This document shows, one piece after another, positions 21,701-33,205 of a DNA stretch of 64,000 nucleotides (its first letter is position 1; each line of letters opens with the position of its first letter). The notes beneath the pieces are model-generated. The model was not told where the DNA came from and ran no database searches. It saw only the letters and a list, made by a program, of their open reading frames with translations. Source of the stretch: Anolis sagrei (lineage: Eukaryota; Chordata; Lepidosauria; Squamata; Anolidae); contig NC_090028.1 of the NCBI RefSeq assembly GCF_037176765.1, positions 20,223,234 to 20,287,233 of the forward strand, in the 5' to 3' direction. Both the position numbers and the translations under genes were made by a program.

Positions 21701-22476
21701 ATGAAACACACTGAAGATTGGGGAACTTCTGATGAGAAAAGTGATATTGACAGTTTTCTCCATCCCTCTCCTGCCACAGACCCCAGAGACTCTTGGTAGT
21801 TGGAACAGAGCGGAGGGCTCGGTGGATCAATACTTTGATCTGGTGATAACCTGTTTCCCTTTTTCCCACAAAAAAGAAAAGTCGAGTTACAAATACACTT
21901 TTTGAGTTGTGTTGCAAGGAGGCAGGAAAAGAGAGAAAAGCATCTTTCATCTTAGGACAAAAGAATGATTATGAAAAATAGACCTCCAATGAAAATCACC
22001 GTAACCTATCTTTCTGGAGTCTTGTTTCCTGCAGAGAGAAAAAAGAAGGGAGACAAGATCATCTGTCAGCAACGTTAGCGCACCTTGAAGGAGAAAGCAA
22101 CTGTGGGAGGAAAGTCAGTGGTTAGAGGAAAAGCTTTTCCTCCTGAGTACTTAAGGCATGATAGTTTAAATAAATGGGCTTTTAAATGTCATTTGAAACA
22201 CTCAGTGACATTCCCTTCATCACAAAATTGATGTCCCTTTTGTTTGAAAAGGTGTGACTTATTTGGCAAGTTTGGCTCCTTTCTCTTCTATACTCACACA
22301 CACACTGATGTAATGTTCTACAATTTCAAACTTGTTTTCTATCACTCTTTACTGTGTGATCCCTTATCCCAAAATCCTGTAGTTTTTTGAGGGGAGTGAA
22401 AATTCTCAGAGATTCTTAACCCTTGTCCTCTACTTCTCAAAGAACCAAAGGGTGCATCTACACTGACCACTTAGAT
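21701..22476. other. No recognisable feature
   Basis: No repeat ends or convincing frame seen. Confidence 0.4.
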
Positions 22477-22800
22477 CAAGGGTCCCCAAACTAAAGCCCG
22501 TCGGCCCATGGGCAAGATCATTTACCCGGTCACCCTAAGTCTGAAATGACTTGAAGGCACATAACAACAAGAATCCTAATTAACTTGACTAAAATAGTGG
22601 CAAGTTTATGTTGGTTAGAATTGTTCTTCATTTTCAATATTGTCTTGTTCTTTCATAGTTTTATTTTTTGCACTACAAATAAAATATGTGCAATGTACAT
22701 GGAAATTCAATCATGCTTTTTTCAAACTATAGTCCAGCCCCCCAACAATCTGAGAGACCATGAACTGGCACTCTGTTTAAAAAAAAATGATGAGCCCCCA
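22477..22800 (+). mobile_element. Decayed hAT copy
   Basis: Starts CAAGGGTCCCCAAACT and shares the CCTAAGTCTGAAATGACTTG and AGGCACATAACAACAA blocks with the element at 25016-25378. The right end is worn and runs into an ATTT repeat at about 22803-22826. Confidence 0.65.
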
Positions 22801-22829
22801 ATGTATTTATTTATTTATTTATTTACTGT

Positions 22830-23005
22830 GGAAAGGAGTGATAGATTGGACGTCATCTGCATACAGATAACATTGAACTCCAGACTTCGATGTCATCTGT
22901 ACACAGATGATCTACAACTTTCCCACTCCTTTTCACCTGCAACTAAGGAGGCTGTTCAGGTGCTTGGCAGCTGTGACAGTCTGGATGAGGGCTTTGCAAA
23001 CTAAG
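22830..23005 (+). pseudogene. L2 reverse-transcriptase fragment
   Basis: Codons give CHLYTDDLQLSHSFSPATKEA, a decayed L2 catalytic block (normal form YADDTQLY). The first D-containing motif has YTDD. Short and broken. Confidence 0.65.
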
Positions 23006-23086
23006 ATAGAGATTTCCAACCTCTATCAGATTTGCTGTGAGGGACAGAAAAAGAGGAAGTGAACACTATTTGTATCTCAAAGTTTG

Positions 23087-23324
23087 TTTTTTTCCATGTC
23101 AGGAGTGACTTGAGAAACTGCAAGTCTCTTCTAGTGTGAGAGAATCGGCCATCTGCAAGGATGTTGCCCAGGGGATGCCCAGATGTTTTGATGTTTTACA
23201 ATCCTTGTGAGAGGCTTCTCTTATGTCCCCACACGAGGAGCCAGAGCAGACAGCAGGATTCGAACCTCTGACCTGTCAGTCTTCAGTCCTGCTGGCACAA
23301 GGGTTTAACCCATTGAACCACCAG
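23087..23324 (-). mobile_element. tRNA-derived SINE (Sauria/ACA type)
   Basis: On the minus strand the tRNA head carries an A box TGGTTCAATGG (complement 23310-23320) and a perfect B box GGTTCGAATCC (complement 23256-23266). The body ends CTTGCAGTTTCTCAAGTCACTCC and a short A-rich tail. The internal RNA polymerase III promoter looks complete. The exact family name needs a library comparison. Confidence 0.8.
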
Positions 23325-23659
23325 TGATAATGGTAATGGTTGTGGCTTTGGTAGAATATGTGTTTTCCAGGAAAGATCCAGCATTCTATATTAAGAGGCC
23401 TGGCAGTCCACGTTAGGTCCAAAGACTGGAGGCTTCCCATCCCAGCTCTGCACCCTCCATTTTAGGACAAAGCCAATCCAATATAGTTTCCTACTTGAAT
23501 CTAAAGGTTTGTCCACACCTTTGGTATGTCACATATCAGATGTAAAGCTCAAATGTAAAGCTCTCTCAGGGCCCTTCTACACTGACTTGGTTGCCAGATC
23601 GTGCCTACATGGAGTCCTGACTGGAACCTGCTCAGCCGCTGAAGAGGTTGGAGGGAGTC

Positions 23660-24430
23660 TGTGCTGGTACGTCTGTACCAGGAGCTCCAACTTTATTTTC
23701 TTTCTATTAAGTGTTTGCATGCACTCCAAAGTTTCAGGGATTCTGCAAAAGGGTGGCTTCCTTTGGTTTGCAGTTATAGGACTAGCCACCTGTCTATCAT
23801 TGTTGTGTTTGGTTCTGCCCCTTTCCCCAGGGATCTGGGGAGGAAAGGGAGCCATTTTTAGTTCAGTCTTACAGAAGGAAACCAAGCTATAGGACGTGGA
23901 GTAGCATCGCCCGCAGAAAAGCTTCATTTCTCAAGAATTTTGGGGGGAAAAGTCCCAAAGCTTTGACTGGGAGCTTACAGCCTCTCAGCCTTACAGCATC
24001 CAGGGGAAAACAGCTTTACAGACTCAAAGAACTCCAGCTGGAGAATCTACAAGCCTTGACTGGTAGGTCTACTCGGCGCCCAAGAAGCAGTTTGGATCCG
24101 GTAGTAGAACCCACATCAGCAAAGCTTAGATAGTCGACAGCCTGGGAGAGATTAAAAAAAGGTTTTCCTTGTTAAAGAAAGAAATAGTTCTCCAAGCAAG
24201 GTGCCTGTCCATTGTAGACAAGTTAAGAAGCATTTGTTTGACTCATTGAAGATCTGGGAAGTATTTGTTTAATTTGTTCAATAATAAAGGACTTTGTTAA
24301 ACCTTTCAAGCCTCTAAGACAGGAAAATCCTTGAGGGCCTCTCTTTCGAGGCGCCCTGGCTTCCCGCTGGGCACAAAGTGCACATCCTATTCAAAAGACA
24401 ATTTTTACAGGCCCAGCGCACGACAGAACA
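23660..24430 (+). mobile_element. Solo LTR, TGTGCTGG family
   Basis: A 771-bp fossil LTR with TGTGCTGG start and GACAGAACA end, flanked by GAGTC (23655-23659) and AAGTC (24431-24435), a near-perfect 5-bp duplication. The AATAATAAAGGACTTTG block marks the polyadenylation region, and CTGGTAC...GTACCAG sits near the start (23664-23681). Confidence 0.78.
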
Positions 24431-24458
24431 AAGTCCCTGTTTCCCAATTGCATTGAAC

Positions 24459-24976
24459 TAGGCTTGGGTAACCACGGAAAAATTTGGTTCTAAACTCGTT
24501 TCGTTTTTAGGGGGGCCCTTGCGTTTCGTTTTTTTTTAAGAATTCCGAAATTTTCCTTTAAAAAAGTTCGAAATATATGAAATTTCGTAAAATTTCGAAT
24601 CGATTCGTTAATGGCGGACGCGATTGCGCAATATGCTAAAAAAAAACCTCCAAATGGGACAGGGGGAACTTCTGAAGCTTCCCTCTCTCTCTGTTGTTGA
24701 CTGTTGGTGTGATAATTTATTTTCTATCACTGATAAAAAAACAACAACTATAAAACTTGCACCAGACATACGGAAACAATTTCGAAACAATTTTGAACCA
24801 ATTACGAAACAATTACGAAACAATTACGAAACAATACGAAATAAATTGGAAAAATTGTTTCGATTTTTAATTACTCCTCACAGTAGTCCTGCATGGCTCA
24901 ATATTGGATCATAAGCTAATTTAAATACGAATTAATAACGAATTACGAAATTAACGAACGAAACCGCCCAAGCCTA
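24459..24976 (+). mobile_element. TAGG-type non-autonomous hAT
   Basis: Starts TAGGCTTGGGTAACC and ends GCCCAAGCCTA, flanked by a perfect 8-bp duplication CATTGAAC (24451-24458 and 24977-24984). No transposase. The subterminal parts are dense with TTCGTA/TACGAAA/TTCGAAA words, flanking a conserved centre (GGCGGACGCGATTGCGCAAT, then GGGACAGGGGGAACTTCTG). A partial reverse copy lies at 49037-49527. Confidence 0.8.
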
Positions 24977-25015
24977 CATTGAACACATTCAGTACTCCTA
25001 GCCTAGCATCTAGAG

Positions 25016-25378
25016 CAGGGGTTCTCAAACTAAGAGCTGGGGGCCAGATGCGGCCCTCCAAGGTCATTTACCCGGCCCTTGCTCAAGGTCAACCTAAGTC
25101 TGAAACTACTTGAAAGCACATAACAACAACAACAATCCTATCTCATCAGCCAAAAGCAGGCCCACACTTCCCATTGAAATACTAATAAGTTTTTATTTGT
25201 TAAAATTGTTCTTAATTTTAATTATTGTATTGTTTTAAAGTGTTTTTTGCACTATAAATATGATATGTGTAGTGTGCATAGGAATTCATTCATTTTTTTT
25301 TTCAAATTATAATCCGGCCCTCCAACAGTTTGAGTAACTGTGACCTGGCCCTCTGTTTAAAACGTTTGAGGACCCCTG
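25016..25378 (+). mobile_element. Non-autonomous hAT element
   Basis: Same family as 1318-4907. Ends CAGGGGTTCTCAAACT and ...TTTGAGGACCCCTG with a perfect 8-bp duplication ATCTAGAG (25008-25015 and 25379-25386). 363 bp, no coding capacity. Confidence 0.88.
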
Positions 25379-25386
25379 ATCTAGAG

Positions 25387-26401
25387 AGACAAATTTCTAC
25401 AACCCTGCCTCAAGGTATAGGCATATCATGATTTTCCAGATTATGCTGTCCAGGCTCTTTCTCATCTTTTTCCCCTTTCAAGATCATGCATGGAAATTTT
25501 GGTAACTGCTGTGGTATGCAACCCATTTATCCCCCTCCCCTCAACTTTTCTCCCCCATTGGCTTGATCTGTAATGCAGAATTTTACAAGAGTGGAATAAT
25601 AAAAAAAATGTAGGAAACTCGGCTCCACAAGTTCAAGCAGATTGGATTTAATTGGAACCATTCCTCTCTGCACTATTTATCAACAAAGGGCCCTGTTTCC
25701 CAAAACGCAGCATGCAGCCAAGGCCACTTACTGGGGGTTTTACGTTTCAAAGAGCAATCAGTGCCAAAAATGACCGCATTGGCCCAGTACCTTCCTGAAT
25801 CTCATTAGCAGTATTTCCAAGTCTGTTTCTCACAGACACACACAAATGCACAGAGTCTGATTTTTGCCTCCAATGAAACTCAAGGTGGGACTGCAATAAT
25901 AATGGCCGTCAAGCCATGCGCACAAAATGCCTATAAGCGTTTTCTCAGAGGGATTACTGATGGAAATATCCACGTGTTTTGCCAAAATACTCACAGGAAA
26001 CCTTTTGAAACGTTTAGACCTGTTCTGTGTGGGATGCAGGAATTCCTCATATCTGGAGAACAAGGTCCTTAGGAAACTTTCTGGTGGGTGGCTTAATGGG
26101 GTTATAGAGGTTTCTTCTAAAATGTTTCAATATACTCTTTCTTTGTTTGGAAAAAAAATGCAGTATTGCAATCTAATAAACCAAGAACACCAATTGTTAA
26201 ACTGTGGCTCAATTTTATTGTTGTTGGAAAGGGTCAGAGAGAGTATACTTAGCTACTTCTTATTTTTGCTCCATAGTTGCAGTTTCCCTGCCCCCACAAA
26301 TTACTTCAGTAAGAAGCCAGGAACAATGAAAGAAATAACTGAGATCTCGATCTCTCTCTGTATGCATGTGTTCTGATCTCTCTGTTCAAATTGACTATAC
26401 A
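25387..26401. other. No recognisable feature
   Basis: A frame of 149 codons (25927-26376) shows no motif or coding signature I recognise. No element ends seen. Confidence 0.4.
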
Positions 26402-26406
26402 GGATA

Positions 26407-27226
26407 TGTGCTGTCTCATGCTGGGCCTGTAATAATGTCTGTTTACAGGACATGCCTTCTGTATGCCCAACGGGACGCCGGGGTGCCTCAGCTGAAGGGC
26501 CCCTTAGATTTCCCAACACAAAGTTCTATTGAGGCTCAAAATAAGTTCAAAAAAGTTCTTTATTTGGGCTTAAATCTTCAAACAAATGAATGAAACGCTT
26601 TATAACCTTGGAAAACCAGTAGCTCCCTCAGTCTGCCAACAAGGGCAGGCAACTGATGGTAAACTGTTCCTTTCTTCCTTAGGGAAATCCTTTGACCCCT
26701 CCCTGGGCAATCTCTCTTTACCTTGCTGGCGTGAGGCCCCTACTCCCGGCTCCAAGCTGCTTTATGGATAGCCCGAGTGGTCCTTTACCAGGCAAGGTTC
26801 CTGTAGATCTGCCAAGCTGAAAGGTGTCCTTTACTTTCTCCATGAAGGCTGTAGGAACTATTTCTTTACTCCCCAGCAGAGCTGTGGATCTATTTCTTTA
26901 ACCCCCAGCAAAAGCTGTGGAACTATCCTTTTACTCCCCCAGCAGAGCTGTGAGAAGTGAAACTTTTGTGCAGGTGGGAAAGAGAATCCCACACGTCCTA
27001 CTGTTAGGCTTCAAACAGTGAGACTGAACAAATGTCCTCCTTTCCCTCCAAAACTCTGGGGAAAGGGGCAGGTCTAAAGATTCTAACGATGATTGCCAAG
27101 TTGTTGGCTCTATGATTGCAACCCTAGGGAAGCTACCTGATTGCAAAATGCATTGCTTAAATATTCATGCAAACTAGCAGTGCAAGAAAAGGAATTCAAA
27201 TCTCCTGGCACTGCCGTGCCAGCACA
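26407..27226 (-). mobile_element. Solo LTR, TGTGCTGG family, reversed
   Basis: An 820-bp fossil LTR in minus orientation, flanked by a perfect 5-bp duplication GGATA (26402-26406 and 27227-27231). Its minus-strand start TGTGCTGGCACGG carries CTGGCAC...GTGCCAG (complement 27205-27222). The CAAATAAAGAAC region matches the polyadenylation block of the other copies. Confidence 0.75.
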
Positions 27227-27559
27227 GGATACAATTCAAAGCAAAAGTTTTTCTCCATGTTTTTAAATCGGCAGCCTGTGGACCAGTGCCTGTCCCTGAG
27301 GGTGTTTCCAGACAGCACTAAATCATGGGTTTTACACAGGGGCAAAAAATCCTGGGACTTCAGAAAAGGTCCACATACAGACCTGTTGATCCCGGGATTT
27401 CTGCCTCCTTTGTCCAGACTTGATGCTTTGTTATGAGAGTTAGAGGCTCCCAAGATAGCCACTGCGGGACTTCTGCCAGAAACTGGTGGTTTTTTAAACT
27501 CAATATGTGAATATGCAGAGAATCACTGCAGTGAATCCCTGCAAAAGTTCACCAATGCT

Positions 27560-28567
27560 TCCTCTTCATCCTGGAAAGAAGTGACGAGTGGAGTGCCATC
27601 AGCAGGGTTCCGTCCTGGGCCCGATCCTGTTCAACATCTTTGTTAATGACTTAGATGAATTGTTAGAAGGCATGATCCTCAAGTTTGCAGACGACACCAA
27701 ATTGGGAGGGATAGCCAATACTCCAGAAGATAGGAGCAGAATTCAAAACGATCTTAACAGATTAGAGAGATGGGCCAAAACTAACAAAATGAAGTTTAAC
27801 AGTGACAAATGCAAGATACTCCACTTTGGCAAGAAAAACGAAATGCAAAGATACAAAATGGGGGACAATGCCTGGCTCGAGAGCAGTACATGTGAAAAAG
27901 ATCTTGGAGTCCTCGTGGACAACAAGTTAAACATGAGCCAACAATGTGATGTGGCGGCAAAAAAAGCCAATGGGATTTTGGGCTGCATCAATAGGAGCAT
28001 AGTGTCTAGATCTAGGGAAGTCATGCTACCCCTCTATTCTGCTTTGGTTAGACCACACCTGGAATATTGTGTCCAATTCTGGGCACCACAATTGAAGAGA
28101 AATATTGAGAAGCTGGAATGTGTCCAGAGGAGGACGACTAAAATGATCAAGGGTCTGGAGAACAAGCCCTATGAGAAGGGGCTTAAGGAGCTGGGCGTTT
28201 AGCCTGAAGAGAAGGCTGAGAGAGATATGATAGCCATGTATAAATATGTGAGAGGAAGTCACAGGGAGGAGGGAGCAAGCTTGTTTTCTGCTTCCCTGGA
28301 GACTAGGACGCGGAACAATGGAGATTCCATCTGAACATGAGGAAGAACTTTCTTCCTCATGTTCAGAACTGTGAGAGCCGTTCAGCAGTGGAACTCTCTG
28401 CCGCGTAGTGTGGTGGAGGCTCCTTCTTTGGAAGCATTTAAACAGAGGCTGGATGGCCATCTGTCAGGGGTGCTTTGAATGCAATATTCCTGCTTCTTGG
28501 CAGGGGGTTGGACTGGATGGCCCATGAGGTCTCTCCAACTCTGTGATTCTATGATTCTATGATTCTA
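27560..28567 (+). pseudogene. CR1 LINE 3' part with RT catalytic block
   Basis: The frame 27588-28202 (204 codons) reads GSVLGPILFNIFVNDLDELL, KFADDTKLGG (catalytic FADD), then SDKCKILHFGKKNEMQ and ANGILGCINRS. The frame is lost near 28200, where LGVFSLKKRR of other copies is shortened. Downstream a 15-bp palindrome (28331-28366) replaces the normal AACTTCCTGACTG. The 3' UTR ends with three ATTCTATG units. 5'-truncated. Confidence 0.9.
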
Positions 28568-29790
28568 TCTGTCCATCTTCCTGTTTGCTGCAGAAGCTTC
28601 TGGGATAAAGCTACTGTCTGGACAGGCCCTGAGACATTTGATGCTAGTTCCTAGAAACTGGGAATGTTCTAGTTACTAGAAACGGGGAAAGGAAATGAAA
28701 GGTATAGTAAAATCACACAAATACTGTATCAGAACTTGGCACAAGGGAGAAAATTATAGCCTGTCCCCCTGTTTAGATATGAAGATTTCATATACATGGA
28801 GATGCACAACACTTGAGTGGATGGAACCTTTTACCATATGAACGTGTTTTAATAAATCCCCCTAAGGGTACAACAGATTCATTTTGCAATGTATCTTTTC
28901 TCCTCTAGCCACAGAACTATGATTCCAGGGAAAATATCATCTGTTTTCCCTTTTCTTGACACAATAGAAAGCCTTTGGGGTCATTTGTTTATTATTGAGA
29001 GAGCTGTTGAGATTCATAATTTTGCTGAGAACCTGCCAACCAAGAACAACAGCAGGGCACAAAAATACACATTGGGCCAAGCCTACGGAAACACCAAATT
29101 GCCTCTTGTACAAATTACAAGGGCTAAATTGTCAAGAGGTTTGACAGAGAGCCATTCTGAAGTTTGGAGGAAGTGGTTTGAATGCAGTGTGGCTGCCATC
29201 GAAATAATTGCAATGTAAGTCTGCTTAACGTTAATAACATTAAAAAGCTATTTGGTTATGTTATCGCACACTTTTTAAGCCCACCCTTCTTTTGAAAATC
29301 GATGGCACCCACCAGGGATAAACCACTTGGGAATGCCAGAAGGCCAATTTCCTGCATCAGGACATGTTGTGCATTAGGACACAATGTACTCTGAAAACAT
29401 TTCGCCGTGGGCACATTGCTGGGTCCATTTGTGCAATTAGCGAGCTACATCTCCACTACCCTCCTGGCAATACAAACACTGAACAATGGTGCAAGTCCAT
29501 CTTATGTGAGTTTATGTAAGTTTATAATGACATAAACTCCCCAGTATGATACCAACCCACATTTTAAAAAAATGTTAGTGTGTGTGTACATTATTTAAAA
29601 CCACTCCTGGAAGCTACCGGGGAAAGCATTTAACCCTTTTTGCTAGTAAGCAGAGCTCAGGGGTATTTGTGGCATCAAGGCCACATTTCATCCATTCCTG
29701 GTTACATGGGAGTCCCATCCCATCCCCCGTTACCCCCCCTCCCCCTGCTCCCAGCACCACAACATTTCTTTCTTTAACTTTACAAAGAAC
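28568..29790. other. No supported gene
   Basis: A 109-codon frame at 28889-29218 shows no known motif. No repeat ends identified. Confidence 0.4.
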
Positions 29791-29988
29791 TACCACCATT
29801 CCATCCCCCATGCTTTTCAATACTTACATGAAACCACTGGGTAAGTTCATCTGGAATTTTGGAGTTCAGTGCCATCTGTACGCAGATGACACACAACTCC
29901 AAAACTCCTTTTCACCGAAATCTAAGGAAGCCCTCCGGATCCTGGACCAGTGCCTGCCAGCTGTGATGGACTGGATGAGGGCTAATAA
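29791..29988 (+). pseudogene. L2 reverse-transcriptase fragment
   Basis: Codons read PMLFNTYMKPLGKFI, CHLYADDTQLQNSFSPKS and LDQCLPAVMDWMRANN, the L2 block around catalytic YADD. It stops where the Helitron at 29989 begins. Confidence 0.85.
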
Positions 29989-30929
29989 TCTATATATATA
30001 AAAATGGAAAGGGTGTTCAACGGGACAGCAAAACATGAAAACCCCCCAACGAAAACTCACCAAATTTGCCGTGCACATACCTCAACCCACAAGGTATGCA
30101 CAACACTCATCAAAATTCCAAACAACATTTCAACAAACTCACAATTACAAAAACCAACTGAGCATGCGCAGTGCCCAGGGGAGGAAGTACACATGCAATG
30201 CACTCTGGGAACTGTAGATCTAGAATGCAGCCTGCTCGCTGTGGGCCAGGATGCTGTGCGAACGGAGAAAGGAAGGAAGGAAGGAAAGAAAGGGAGGGAG
30301 GGAGGGAGGGAGGGAAGTTGGGAAGGTATATGAAAGAAGAAAGGTAGGAAAGAAAGAATACCGAGAGAGAAGGAGGATGGGAAAGAAGGGAGAAAGGAAG
30401 GAAGGAGGAAAGGAAAGAAAGATAGAAAAGAAGAAGAAAGGGAAGGGGAAGGGAAGGTGTCAAAAGGAAGGAAGGAAGGAAGGAAGGAAGGAAGGGGAAT
30501 TTGGGAAGGGGAAGAGAGGAAAAAAGCAAAGGAAGAAGAGAAAGGGTGGGAAGAAAAGAAAGAAAGAAAAGGAAGTCTGGAAGTCAAGAGCGAAGGAAGG
30601 AAGGAAAGAGATAGAGAGGGAAGAAAGGAGAGAAAGAGGAAGGAAAATAAAAAGGGAGGAGGAAGGAAAGAGGAAGAGAAGGAAGGAGGAGAGAAGGAAA
30701 GAAAAAAGGGAAGGGAGGAAAGACGGAGCAAAGGAAGAAGGGAAAGAAGGAGAGCAAGAGGGAGGGAAGGAAAGAAATAAAGAGAAGGAAGGATGGGAGC
30801 AAAAAGCGAAGGAAGTAAACAGGTAGAGAAGGAAGAAAGGAAAGAAGAAAAGGAAATGAAGGAAGGACTGAAAGAAGGAGAGAAAAAGGGAGAGAAGGTT
30901 GGCCACAGCAACGTGTGGCGGTAAAGTTA

Positions 30930-30930
<1 letters not shown>
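29989..30930 (+). mobile_element. Helitron with expanded purine tract
   Basis: Starts TCTATATATATAAAAATG after A, and ends with hairpin GCCACAGCAACGTGTGGC, then GTAAAGTTAG followed by T. Inside, 30268-30895 is an imperfect GGAA/GAAA/GGGA tract just upstream of the terminal hairpin. The 3' end has GTTAG in place of the usual GCTAG. No Rep/helicase remains. Confidence 0.75.
30268..30895. repeat. ~630-bp GGAA-rich purine tract
   Basis: Almost only A and G on the plus strand, with GGAAGGAAGG runs at 30270-30310 and 30463-30492. Long frames on both strands (up to 284 codons) are low-complexity artefacts. Confidence 0.95.
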
Positions 30931-30974
<44 letters not shown>

Positions 30975-30975
30975 G
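30930..30975. repeat. (TAA)n microsatellite
   Basis: About 14-15 TAA units at the left edge of the R4-like LINE. Confidence 0.93.
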
Positions 30976-31770
30976 TGCGGTTTTCTGGCATGGTATATTT
31001 CTGCCACTTCTGTGAATGTTCATTTGTATTTTGATTCTGTAGCCCACTTATTGATGGATGTCCAGAATCAGCAGCAGTCCTTTTTATCCTGGGCGTCGAT
31101 CGAGCCACTATAGACTTTGTTTTGGTTTGTTTCTCCATAATGCTAATGGGTTGGGTGCTCTTAGTTCCACTCCTCAGCTGAGACCTCTCTGACTTGGTTG
31201 AACCTGCTGGTAGTTACACTACTGCCAGCACAGCTCTCAGCATCCTTGGAGCAGTTAAGCCCCCCACCATGACAAGGTGGCACCCATCGAAGGGCAAGGA
31301 TCGTGGAAAATGAACATGCAAAAATACTGTAGGACTTTTGAATCCAGACTGACAAAGTTTTGGAAGATAATACACCAGACATCACGATTGTGGAAAAGAA
31401 AAAAGCCTGGATTATTGATGTCGCCATACCAGGTGACAGTCGCATTGAGGAAAAACAACTGGAAAAACTCAGCCACTATCAAGACCTCAAAATTGAACTG
31501 CAAAGGCTCGGGCATAAACCAGTACAGGTGTCCCAGTGGTCATTGGTGCACTGGGTGCCATGCCAAAAAATCTCAGCCAGCATTTGGAACAATCAACATT
31601 GACAAAATCACGATCTGTCAACTGCAAAAGAGCACCTTACTTGGATCTGCGTACATCATTTACATCACACAGTCCTAGACACTTGGGAAGTGTTTGATTT
31701 GTGATTTTTTTAATACGAAATCCAGCATATAGATCTCATTTGCTGTGACATACTGTGCTTTTGTGTCAGT
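30976..31770 (+). pseudogene. R4/Dong-like LINE, 5' part inverted
   Basis: The right part (about 31272-31770, plus) encodes a restriction-like endonuclease end: TPDITIVEKKKAWIIDVAIP with the PD...D pattern, then KLSHYQDLKIELQRLG. The left part is antisense: minus frame MEKQTKTKSIVARSTPRIKR with a leader-like CCACCTTGTCATGGTGG. The two halves meet at about 31271 with opposite polarity, as in twin-priming. It sits between two TAA arrays, the target that Dong-type elements are known to use. Frames are broken. Confidence 0.6.
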
Positions 31771-31772
31771 AA

Positions 31773-31812
<40 letters not shown>
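31768..31812. repeat. (AAT)n microsatellite
   Basis: About 13 AAT/TAA units right after the R4-like 3' end, changing into ACA repeats. Confidence 0.92.
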
Positions 31813-31816
<4 letters not shown>

Positions 31817-31819
31817 CAA

Positions 31820-32060
31820 CAACTTTATTTTTGTACCCCATCTCCATCTCCCCAAAAGGACTTGGGGCGGTTTATATGGGGACAAGCAGAGCACTATGTC
31901 TCTAAAAGGGAACAGTAGTAATGTGTAAGATCTAGTTATGTGATGGGGGTGGGAGTGAGAGAAGGGCCTCCCCAGAAGATCTTAGAGATCTTGTAGGTTT
32001 GTAGGGGAAGATACGGTCACAAAGATAAGCCGGTCCCAAACCATCACAGAGCTTGAAGGG
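31820..32060 (-). mobile_element. Probable L2-type LINE 3' end
   Basis: In reverse orientation it reads AAACCGCCCCAAGTCC and then a TACAAAAATAAAG tail with GTT repeats, like an L2-type 3' UTR. Short and non-coding. Confidence 0.45.
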
Positions 32061-32099
32061 ACCACAAGGGCCAAGTTCAACTCCTCACCAAGCAGAAAT

Positions 32100-32266
32100 A
32101 CATAGCTAAAGTAATCCTAAGGGAATCATTGTTCTGTGTATTTTAATATATGTATTTTGTAGAAATGTGTTTTAATATGTGTATTTTATATAATTATGTT
32201 TTTTAGCTATGCTGTAACCCACCTTGAGCCTCAAGGGGAGGCAGGTAAGAAATGAAATTATTGCTA

Positions 32267-32297
<31 letters not shown>

Positions 32298-32310
32298 TAC
32301 TATTATTATT
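32100..32310 (+). mobile_element. LINE 3' UTR with (ATT)n tail
   Basis: CTGTAACCCACCTTGAGCC...GAGGCAGGTAAGAAATGAAA followed by ATT repeats at 32262-32310 resembles an L2-type 3' UTR. No codons remain. Confidence 0.5.
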
Positions 32311-33205
32311 TATACTCCACTTTTTCTCTCCTCTCTGTGTGTATATGTATAAGAGTATAGCTTCCAGAATTTTCCAGGAGAATATGACCAAGCAGTACTG
32401 CCCTTCTTGGCTTTGGTCTTTAGCAGCTGAACATTGCATTAATCTCAAGGGGAATAAAAGAACATCTGGACATAAGTCCAAATCTGTTGTCTTTGTCCAA
32501 TTTATGTACTTTTTTGAAGGCATCCAGTTGGCCACTATAGACAGACATTTGGCCAGATTCGGCAGAGCTCTTCTTATATTATAATTCTCTCAGTTACGTT
32601 TTGGGAATTTTAATGATGTGACAATTTATTCTTGTTTGTGAAATGAATAGGAAAAATAAAGACATGGATTGCCATTGCACAGAATGGATTTTTGCCATGT
32701 TTCATGGCAATGTTTCATGAATGCAGAACTTGCAAAAGCATTTCTATGTGCTTTTGTGCAGCTTATTAAGGTGTGCATCTTATTAAAAGTATATATCTGG
32801 TTAGGAAAAGAACACACAAACACTTAAATCATGCAGTGCTTCAAAACATACATTCAGCTGGTGCACTGACAAGCATTTAAGTGCTGATGTGAAGCCCCCA
32901 TAATAGTAATGAGCTGTCCCCGCCTTCAGTTCATTGGCACTTCTGTTTACAATCACACTAAAACTACTATTTGATACGCACACATTAGGAATTGTCCCAC
33001 TAAACCCAACAAGCTGTACTTCTGACAGAATCTGACTCTTCCTTTGAAAAAAGAACTATAAGGTAGGACACGTGCATTTTTGAAAGTTAAGATACTAGAT
33101 CTAACAATGCCAAATTCAAAGCACCCACTTTAAAAGTACTGAGGAAACCAAATAAAGTCAAAAGAGAGAGCAAAAGACAGTTTGGCTTCCCATTCCAAAA
33201 AGAAG
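32311..33205. other. No recognisable feature
   Basis: No repeat termini or supported frame seen. Confidence 0.4.

Noticed and set aside
23256-23320. tRNA gene
   Set aside because: The A and B boxes belong to a SINE head; no cloverleaf with acceptor stem and no terminator follow.
25927-26376. 149-codon plus-strand frame
   Set aside because: No motif or homologue that I recognise; no exon-like boundaries.
28889-29218. 109-codon plus-strand frame ending SVAAIEIIAM
   Set aside because: No known domain and no repeat context; could be chance.
30057-30911. Long minus-strand frame (284 codons) rich in S, F, P and L
   Set aside because: It is the translation of a GGAA-rich simple repeat within a Helitron; frames exist on both strands.
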